From Paracoccaceae bacterium (GTDB lineage Bacteria > Pseudomonadota > Alphaproteobacteria > Rhodobacterales > Rhodobacteraceae), in the NCBI GenBank assembly GCA_022824005.1, contig JAJEBG010000016.1, positions 62,001-126,000 on the forward strand: DNA of 64,000 bases, given 5' to 3'. Every line of letters begins with the position of its first letter. The first letter of the stretch is position 1. The position numbers were made by a program, and so were the translations under genes. The notes beneath the pieces were generated by a model. The model was not told the origin of the DNA. It saw nothing but the letters and a program-made list of their open reading frames with translations, and ran no database searches. This document shows, piece by piece, positions 58,021-64,000 of this stretch.

Positions 58021-59304
58021 CTACATAAATTGATAAATCGGATATCCGGCACACAAATCGGCAACTTCTTGACGCACTTCTTTCTCGACATCAGTGTTGT
58101 CGTTAGACTTGACCAGCCCTTCAAGAGTCTTCGCGATCAATTCACCAATGCGCCAAAACTCTGGGCCTCCAAAACCCCTTGTGGTGCCTGCTGGAGTTCC
58201 TAACCGTAGACCTGATGTCACGGCTGGTTTTTCAGGATCAAAAGGCACTGCGTTCTTGTTGCAAGTGATCCCAGCATGACCAAGCGATTCCTCGGCGGCA
58301 TTTCCTTTAACTCCTTTAGACCTCAAGTCCATGAGGACAAGATGCGTGTCGGTACCATCCGTTACGATATCAAATCCAGTTGACTTTAAGCTACTGGCAA
58401 GAGTTTGGGCATTGGACACGACATTCTGGGCGTATTCTTTAAATGCCGGCTGTAAAGCCTCGCCAAATGCAACCGCTTTAGCCGCAATGACATGCATCAT
58501 CGGGCCTCCTTGAATACCAGGGAAAATGGCGGAATTGACCTTTTTGGCAATATCAGGGTCGTTGGTCATGATCACGCCACCACGAGGACCCCTTAACGTT
58601 TTATGCGTCGTGGACGTGATCACATCGGCGATGCCAACCGGCGACGGGTGGGCATGACCTGCGACCAAACCAGAAAAATGCGCCATATCGACGAGAAGGT
58701 AAGCCCCCACTTCATCAGCGATTTCCCTAAATCTCGCAAAATCAATCTGGCGAGGAACCGCTGATCCCCCCGCGATAATCAGTTTCGGTCGACACATCTC
58801 AGCTTGCTCTCTGACCTGATCATAGTCAATCATACATGTCTCTTTGGAAACACCATATTGAACGGCATTGAACCACTTGCCAGACTGGTTGGGCCGAGCG
58901 CCGTGCGACAAGTGTCCACCTGATGAAAGAGACATTCCAAGAATAGTGTCGCCCGGTTTAAGAAGCGCGGTGAACACTCCTTGATTAGCTTGGCTGCCAG
59001 AATGGGGCTGGACATTGGCGTAGCGGCATCCAAAGAGTTGGCAAAGACGCTCAATGGCCAACTGTTCTGCTACATCTACAAACTCGCAGCCACCATAATA
59101 CCGCCTTGCCGGATAACCCTCGGCGTACTTGTTTGTCATGACCGAGCCCTGAGCTTCCAGGACAGATCTCGATACAATATTTTCTGAAGCAATCAGCTCA
59201 ATTTCATGGCGTTGACGACCGAGTTCCGCTTGAATCGCCGAAAAGATTTTAGAGTCCGAAGATTCTAATTGAGACTCAAAAGAAGTGGGAGTGAAGATAT
59301 TCAT
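58021..59304 (-). CDS. glyA: Serine hydroxymethyltransferase
   Basis: PLP enzyme interconverting serine and glycine with tetrahydrofolate; 427 residues from ATG 59,304 (7 extra codons upstream are unlikely). [48 protein letters not shown] and the lysine motif [14 protein letters not shown] are all intact. It presumably supplies one-carbon units and the glycine used by hemA. No glycine-riboswitch-like sequence was noticed upstream. Confidence 0.97.
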   Translation of the reverse strand: MNIFTPTSFESQLESSDSKIFSAIQAELGRQRHEIELIASENIVSRSVLEAQGSVMTNKYAEGYPARRYYGGCEFVDVAEQLAIERLCQLFGCRYANVQPHSGSQANQGVFTALLKPGDTILGMSLSSGGHLSHGARPNQSGKWFNAVQYGVSKETCMIDYDQVREQAEMCRPKLIIAGGSAVPRQIDFARFREIADEVGAYLLVDMAHFSGLVAGHAHPSPVGIADVITSTTHKTLRGPRGGVIMTNDPDIAKKVNSAIFPGIQGGPMMHVIAAKAVAFGEALQPAFKEYAQNVVSNAQTLASSLKSTGFDIVTDGTDTHLVLMDLRSKGVKGNAAEESLGHAGITCNKNAVPFDPEKPAVTSGLRLGTPAGTTRGFGGPEFWRIGELIAKTLEGLVKSNDNTDVEKEVRQEVADLCAGYPIYQFM

Positions 59305-59810
59305 TACACGTTTCCAACCAACCAAATGTCATGATTCTTTGACCTTAAACTTAATCAAACTAAATCCGACCATGTCAAGAGGCCAGCAAGCAGGCGAAAA
59401 ATTCAGATGACTATGGCCAAAATTTGAACCCGACGATTTTCATACAAATAACGCAATTTGGAACGGTCATCAAATTCAGAAGTTGACACGACACGCGCCT
59501 TCTTTTGAGAAGATGTCATATTTTTCTGCAGTCTTAACCGAGGCCAGAATCGATTCGGTTATTCGTGCTTCAATTCATATATCCACCATTTTCGACAAAT
59601 TTTTGTCGCTCATTGACAATATTTATCTTAACCGTCAGTGGATTCTTGATCTGTATTGTGGGGAAAGTCAGTCAAGCACGCGTCATTTATCAAGCGGAAT
59701 TTTCATTTAGGTCTCTTCAGTGATATGAGATGAAGGTATGGCGTCCCTTGTGGCAAAATCTGTTGGATGACAAAAACCGCTATTTTGGGCTTGTTTCAGA
59801 TTTAGAGATC
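59305..59810. other. Interval between glyA and nadK
   Basis: About 500 bases between divergent genes. A 75-codon plus-strand frame (59,483-59,710) shows no family resemblance and no ribosome-binding site, so it is not called. The frame of nadK also extends back to 59,730. Promoters for both genes must lie here, but no strong match was found. Confidence 0.35.
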
Positions 59811-60587
59811 ATGAGCCGAATGGTTAATTATGAGAACATAAGATTTCTGTCTAGCCGCGCAGAGGCCGCGACCCGTTCATGGCAAAGGTTAACCGACATC
59901 TACGGAAATGCCTCCGAAGACCGTGCCGATGTGATTGTCGCGCTTGGTGGTGACGGTTTTATGCTACAGACTTTGCATCATGCCAGCAGCTTGGATTGCC
60001 CAGTCTATGGCATGAACAGAGGAACCGTTGGTTTTTTAATGAACGATTTTCGGGAGGACGGTCTGCACGAGAGGCTGAAAGCGGCCGAGGAAGAAATGAT
60101 CAACCCCTTGCTCATGAGAGCGGTCGATCTTCACGGCAAGTGTCACACCGATATAGCCATCAATGAAGTATCGCTGATTCGCGCCGGTGGGCAGGCCTTG
60201 CGCCTGCGAATTTCCGTAGACGGCAAGATACGCCTTGAGGAATTGATTTGTGATGGTGCCATGGTATCAACACCAGCAGGGTCGACAGCTTATAACTATT
60301 CGGTGAACGGTCCCATCCTCCCAATTGGGAGTAATATTTTGGCACTCACCGCGATGGCGGCTTTTCGTCCCCGCCGTTGGCCCGGCGCGCTCTTGCCAAT
60401 GACGGCTATCGTTCGTTTTGACGTGTTAGATCCCGAGTCACGTCCTGCCATGGCCGACGCCGACGCCCGCTCAGCTCACGACATTGTTTCGGTTGAAGTC
60501 ACCAGTGAAACCTCTCGCCGCCACCGTATTCTCTTTGATCACGGCCATGGACTTGAAGAGCGTTTACTCCGCGAGACTTTTCGTTAA
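59811..60587 (+). CDS. nadK: NAD kinase
   Basis: Phosphorylates NAD to NADP. The start is uncertain; ATG 59,811 gives 258 residues, the family's usual size, whereas ATG 59,730 would give 285. The motifs are ALGGDGFMLQTLH with the GGDG loop, NRGTVGFLMNDF, AINEVSLIR and LICDGAMVSTPAGSTAYNYSVNGPI. The C-terminal part is shorter-conserved. It stands alone. Confidence 0.94.
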   Translation: MSRMVNYENIRFLSSRAEAATRSWQRLTDIYGNASEDRADVIVALGGDGFMLQTLHHASSLDCPVYGMNRGTVGFLMNDFREDGLHERLKAAEEEMINPLLMRAVDLHGKCHTDIAINEVSLIRAGGQALRLRISVDGKIRLEELICDGAMVSTPAGSTAYNYSVNGPILPIGSNILALTAMAAFRPRRWPGALLPMTAIVRFDVLDPESRPAMADADARSAHDIVSVEVTSETSRRHRILFDHGHGLEERLLRETFR

Positions 60588-60840
60588 TCGTTGAGAATCC
60601 CTACGCATCATTTCCCTAGGAGTTATCAAGCACTCATCTTCCCGTTTGAGTGGGATCAAAGAGGCGGTTTCAGGGGTCTCGTTCTATCGAGCGAGTGGCG
60701 GGAGGCCGGTAAGGAGAGGAGTTTCTTAATGAACTAGATATTCGATCTAACGTTTCCCAAAAAGACGTGGTATTATGTCTAATCCAATGAGAGTGAAAAT
60801 CATAAGGGCTTGACCTGACTTGTCCAAAAAGTGTGTTTCG

Positions 60841-60870
60841 TTGATGGTTCACTCATTATCGTAGTATAAA
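60841..60870 (+). promoter_or_regulatory. Promoter-like sequence before the Rpn-type pseudogene
   Basis: TTGATG (60,841-60,846) and TATAAA (60,865-60,870) are separated by 18 bases and lie just upstream of the pseudogene ATG at 60,887. If active it would transcribe the remnant. The 299 bases after nadK contain no other recognised feature. Confidence 0.4.
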
Positions 60871-60886
60871 ATAGGGTTTAATAAGT

Positions 60887-61420
60887 ATGGAGCCGATTCT
60901 TGAACTTCACGATAAATTATTTCGCCAACTCGTGAAGGATAAGGGGCGGATGACCGCTTTACTCAAAATGTGTTTGCCAAATAATATTCTCTCTGATCTC
61001 GATTTTTAGAGAGCCCACACACGCTCTGACAGCACTTTGGTAACGGGTACGGGAAAGAAAATACAAGCTGACGCCATCTTTCGCCTCCATGTAAAAGATG
61101 ATCCAAAAGGTCGCACCTTAGTGATCATTGAGCACAAATCTCGACCTGACCCGAATACTCGAAAACAGTTACTGGGCTACGCCTTAAGTCTTGGCATACA
61201 AGAGTTGCAGAACAGCAAGGATGACCAACTGAGCAATTTGCCCGCGGTCATTCAATTGGTCTTTTATCATAGGCAACAGCGTTGGAAAAATCCTCCCCTC
61301 AATTTATGCCTATTGCTGTTCTTTTAGACATAAATATTGTCCTATTTTCCGAATCTTGGATATCGACCTCATTGTTATAAAATGGGATTTTTCGCTCAGA
61401 ATTTGCCATTGAATACCAAA
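60887..61420 (+). pseudogene. Rpn/YhgA-type PD-(D/E)xK nuclease-transposase remnant
   Basis: The frame starts MEPILELHDKLFRQLVKDKG, typical of the Rpn family of recombination-promoting nucleases. After 40 codons it meets one in-frame TAG (61,007-61,009). The same frame then continues to 61,327 with the nuclease core intact: ADAIFRL with the Asp and IIEHKSRPD with ExK, then FYHRQQRWKNPP. Beyond this point the reading frame is shifted: around 61,340-61,400 another frame reads FRILDIDLIVIKWDFSL, like the family's next block. It is therefore a decayed copy with a nonsense codon, a frameshift and a missing C-terminus. Confidence 0.8.
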
Positions 61421-61735
61421 AGTGACCCATCTTAAGTTCTTCCGTTTCGATGTCGCATAAGGCGATAGATTGCAATCATCGTTGTATGCTTGGCCGTCTC
61501 GGTAATCCGTCTTGGATTGATATGAGAAATCGCAAGAATGACTGAGACTGAACGAGTTCGACGTGGCCTACCAACCTAAATTGTTCACGCGGCGGCTTTT
61601 GACCTCTCCCATATCAGCTTCATTTGATTGATTGCCCAGAATATTGATTTTCTGACTGTCCATCTTTAGACAGTTGGTTTGTGTATTCCTCTTTGCAGCA
61701 GTACCAAGAATGGGAGCAAAAGAAGGGCCGATCGG
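61421..61735. other. Interval between the pseudogene and perM
   Basis: No gene seen in these 315 bases. A 14-base direct repeat TAGACAGTTGGTTT occurs at 61,667-61,680 and again at 61,753-61,766 inside the start of perM. The perM frame remains open to 61,679 from a TTG but family length favours ATG 61,736. Confidence 0.35.
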
Positions 61736-62809
61736 ATGGCTTGGTCAACAAATAGACAGTTGGTTTTTTGGGGATTTGGCATTCTCCTTTTTTTCCTCAT
61801 TGTGTGGCGGCTTGGTGATGTATTGCTTCCATTCGTTGTCGGTATGGCACTAGCTTACCTACTCAACCCACTTGCGAGTCGGCTTCAGAGTTGGGGCCTC
61901 TCAAGATTTTTTGCCACCGCTATCATTTCTTTGGTGGGCTTATCCATTGTCGTTTTGGTGATTGTGGCGGTGCTTCCTTACCTTGTTGGTCAACTTCTTG
62001 AGTTGGTGAACCATTTGCCAAAAATAACAAAAGCCCTGCAAGAATGGATCAATTCTTTAGCGGTCAAATTTGCCCCCTCCTTGGTCAGTGAAACCTTTCA
62101 ACTCTCAACAGCTCTTGAGAATTTTGGAGTCGCCGCGGGTTTGGTCGCCAAGTCTGTGGTTGAAAGTACCTTCTCTATTGGAATGGGGGCCTTTCATCTA
62201 TCAATCTTCGTTCTCGTTGTTCCGGTGGTCATGGTCTACATGTTGGGCGATTGGCAAATCACCATTGACAAACTCAATCAATGGCTGCCTCGCGATCATG
62301 CCAACAGCATCCGTCAGTTGGTTTATGAAATTGATCAAGCATTATCAGGATTTGTCCGTGGACAATTGACAGTTTGTGTCATTATTGGCATTGCCTATGC
62401 TTTAGCTTTGGAACTGCTCGGCTTAGATTATGGCGGTGTCATCGGACTGCTAGCCGGGTTCTTGTCCTTTATTCCATTTGTAGGTTCCATCGGCGGCGGT
62501 GCTTTGGCTATAGGCGTGGCCCTTTTTCAGTTTTGGTCTGAGCCCGTCTGGATATTTGCGGTGTTGGCCGTCTTCGTCGCTGGTCAGATCATTGAAGGAA
62601 ATATCCTAACGCCGAGACTGGTCGGTCAATCGGTAGGTCTCCACCCCGTCTGGTTACTCTTGGCTCTCTCCGCTTTTGCAAGTTTGTTTGGTTTTGTTGG
62701 TATGCTCTTGGCAGTGCCTTTGGCGGCCATCGTCGGTGTTTTGTCACGCTTTGCGATAAAGCAATATCTCTTAAGCCCGCTCTATAAAGGTCATGGCAAG
62801 TCAGAGTGA
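61736..62809 (+). CDS. AI-2E/PerM family transporter
   Basis: Polytopic membrane protein, 357 residues from ATG 61,736. Typical features are the early VVGMALAYLLNPLASRLQ, a soluble helical part (about 75-140), SGFVRGQLTVCVIIGIAYA and the C-terminal FIPFVGSIGGGALAI and EGNILTPRLVGQSVGLHPVW signatures. Substrate unknown; members export small molecules or ions. It overlaps hdaA by 17 bases, in the conserved alphaproteobacterial order perM-hdaA-ppk. Confidence 0.92.
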   Translation: MAWSTNRQLVFWGFGILLFFLIVWRLGDVLLPFVVGMALAYLLNPLASRLQSWGLSRFFATAIISLVGLSIVVLVIVAVLPYLVGQLLELVNHLPKITKALQEWINSLAVKFAPSLVSETFQLSTALENFGVAAGLVAKSVVESTFSIGMGAFHLSIFVLVVPVVMVYMLGDWQITIDKLNQWLPRDHANSIRQLVYEIDQALSGFVRGQLTVCVIIGIAYALALELLGLDYGGVIGLLAGFLSFIPFVGSIGGGALAIGVALFQFWSEPVWIFAVLAVFVAGQIIEGNILTPRLVGQSVGLHPVWLLLALSAFASLFGFVGMLLAVPLAAIVGVLSRFAIKQYLLSPLYKGHGKSE

Positions 62810-63503
62810 AAACCATTTTTCCCCTCTACTTGGGTTGAACACGCCGCCATCGCTGCGAGATGAAGATTTTATTCGCTCAGATTGCAACCGCGTTGCTTAC
62901 CATCACGTCTTGGTCGAAAAAAACTGGCCTGAAGGGAGACTGATTGTCACTGGACCGGCAAAAAGCGGCAAAACCCATCTCGTGAAAATTTGGGCTCGAC
63001 AGACCAACGCGTTGATTATGAACTGCAATGACTTGGCGTGCGAGAGTAAAGTGGCAGCGGCCCGTGAGGGTCAAGCAACCGTCGTTTTGCATGCCAACAA
63101 TGTGGCAGGTCACCCAAGCAAGGAAATCGCGTTGTTTCACATGTGCAATCACGTAGCCACAAGGCCAGGCCATCAACTGTTGTTGTTGGCCCGACAAAGC
63201 CCTGTGAAATGGTCGATTGAACTAGCCGATTTGGCAAGCCGTTTACAAGGAAGTCGCATTGCCGCGATCGCCGCACCTGATGACCAACTCATGGCTGCTT
63301 TACTGACAAAATTGTTTGCAGATCGGCAAATTTCCGTTAGAAAGAATATCATTAACTTTATCTTACCCCGCATGGAACGCAGCTTTAATTCTGCTCAAAA
63401 ACTCGTGGCTGAAATGGATCGACGGGGCATGTCAACTGGCCGACAAATTACCCTTTCGATAGCCGCCGCCTCGCTCGCTTCGGTCACCAAGAGCAATGAC
63501 TAA
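62793..63503 (+). CDS. hdaA: HdaA/Hda-like DnaA regulator
   Basis: AAA+ protein related to DnaA domain III, 236 residues, that stimulates hydrolysis of DnaA-bound ATP to limit re-initiation. The Walker A region is VTGPAKSGKTHLVKIWA (about 52-68); LHANNV marks the Walker B position, with Asp replaced by Asn. LADLASRLQGS and MERSFNSAQKLVAEMD are typical of the family. It overlaps perM (17 bases) and ppk (8 bases), indicating co-translation. Confidence 0.9.
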   Translation: MASQSENHFSPLLGLNTPPSLRDEDFIRSDCNRVAYHHVLVEKNWPEGRLIVTGPAKSGKTHLVKIWARQTNALIMNCNDLACESKVAAAREGQATVVLHANNVAGHPSKEIALFHMCNHVATRPGHQLLLLARQSPVKWSIELADLASRLQGSRIAAIAAPDDQLMAALLTKLFADRQISVRKNIINFILPRMERSFNSAQKLVAEMDRRGMSTGRQITLSIAAASLASVTKSND

Positions 63504-64000
63504 ACATTCTCAATTGCCATTTACCAACGCCGATTTTCTGAACGGTGATTTTCCCTCCCCCGTCGGCACGCCACGAGTTGAAGTGTTAGGGCCAAAACGA
63601 TTCTTTAACCGTGAATTGTCGTGGTTGGCGTTTAACTGGAGAGTGTTGAATGAGGCACAGAATTCAGATGTACCTCTACTTGAGAGAGTGCGTTTTCTGG
63701 CCATATCGGCAGCCAATCTTGACGAATTTTATACCGTTCGTGTGGCCGGATTGCTTGAGTTGGCGGCCGCGGGCGACCAGCATGCCGCAGCAGATGGACT
63801 TCTGCCATCTGAACAACTTGATGCGATCAATAAAGACACATTGAAACTCTTGACGGTGCAACAGCAAGTTTGGAATGAGTTGAAATCCGATTTGGAGAAA
63901 GAGGGCGTTTGCTTGCTAGAGGGATCTGACTTAAACAAAGAGGAACAAGCTTTTTTGGATGATATCTTCATTGAGAAAGTGTTTCCCGTCCTCACCCCCC
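63496..64000 (+). CDS. ppk: Polyphosphate kinase, 3' end outside window
   Basis: Only the first 168 codons are in the window. The sequence from ATG 63,496 has a low-complexity start and then FFNRELSWLAFNWRVLNEAQ and LLERVRFLAISAANLDEFYTVRVAGL, the N-terminal domain of Ppk1. The enzyme polymerises the gamma-phosphate of ATP into polyphosphate. It overlaps hdaA by 8 bases. Catalytic histidines lie beyond the window edge. Confidence 0.95.
   Translation, partial: MTKHSQLPFTNADFLNGDFPSPVGTPRVEVLGPKRFFNRELSWLAFNWRVLNEAQNSDVPLLERVRFLAISAANLDEFYTVRVAGLLELAAAGDQHAAADGLLPSEQLDAINKDTLKLLTVQQQVWNELKSDLEKEGVCLLEGSDLNKEEQAFLDDIFIEKVFPVLTP

Noticed and set aside
59483-59710. 75-codon plus-strand frame before nadK
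   Set aside because: No ribosome-binding site, no recognised family, and it lies in the expected promoter region.

Overview
The window reads as a compact chromosomal segment of a free-living alphaproteobacterium of roughly balanced base composition. Lineage markers are a C4-pathway 5-aminolevulinate synthase (hemA), a short alphaproteobacterial-type HPr kinase grouped with HPr and a mannose-type EIIA, the CarD / 7Fe-ferredoxin / SUV3-like helicase block, an HdaA-like DnaA regulator between a PerM-type permease and polyphosphate kinase, a DUF2927-like lipoprotein, and the infA-maf-RNase E/G-tRNA-Phe block. No rRNA, prophage, CRISPR array or intact insertion sequence was seen. The order or family cannot be fixed from this window.

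Layout. 1-14,700 (all minus strand) is the transcription/translation supercluster nusG-rplK-rplA-rplJ-rplL-rpoB-rpoC-rpsL-rpsG, with a sigma70-type promoter in front of nusG and another in front of rpsL. 14,700-19,600 holds hemA, a lipoprotein and parC. 19,900-24,300 (plus strand) carries an SDR oxidoreductase, a HIG1-like membrane protein, ATP:cob(I)alamin adenosyltransferase, etfB-etfA and 3-hydroxybutyryl-CoA dehydrogenase: electron transfer from acyl-CoA oxidation and B12 activation. 24,300-30,100 (minus) is one apparent operon in which a polar amino-acid ABC transporter and an HpcH/HpaI aldolase precede hprK, an EIIA-like protein and ptsH. 30,200-40,800 holds a large UvrD/HelD-type helicase, a desaturase with its Rieske ferredoxin, a Sel1 protein, a Kef-type antiporter, cobT/cobS, carD and a ferredoxin. 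40,900-55,500 contains an RNA helicase, lipid-related proteins (SCP2-like, lysophospholipase-like), a histidinol-phosphatase-like phosphatase, a Bax-inhibitor-1 homologue, rpmG, the RNase P RNA gene, an AmpD-like amidase, gatC-gatA, a ceramidase-like membrane protein, tadA and rluB. 55,700-64,000 contains tRNA-Phe, RNase E/G, maf, infA, glyA, nadK, an Rpn/YhgA-type pseudogene, perM, hdaA and the start of ppk.

The standout is rpoC. It encodes a 2013-residue beta-prime subunit, about 600 residues longer than usual for proteobacteria. The extra length lies in the trigger-loop insertion (the position of E. coli SI3), which spans about 730 residues. It contains a diverged tandem copy of the second zinc-binding region with all four cysteines at the original spacing, a degenerate copy of the first trigger-loop helix, and five to six repeats of the sandwich-barrel hybrid motif. 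Smaller oddities are an EIIA-Man-like protein whose phosphorylatable histidine is asparagine, nusG separated from secE, PTS regulator genes fused into a transporter operon, a tRNA-Phe with a U-U pair in its anticodon stem, and an Rpn-like gene interrupted by one in-frame amber codon.

Genes are tightly packed. Three convergent gene pairs overlap at their stop codons, and many starts overlap the preceding stop. Several start codons were chosen from ribosome-binding sites or family length instead of the longest open frame; this is stated in the entries concerned.
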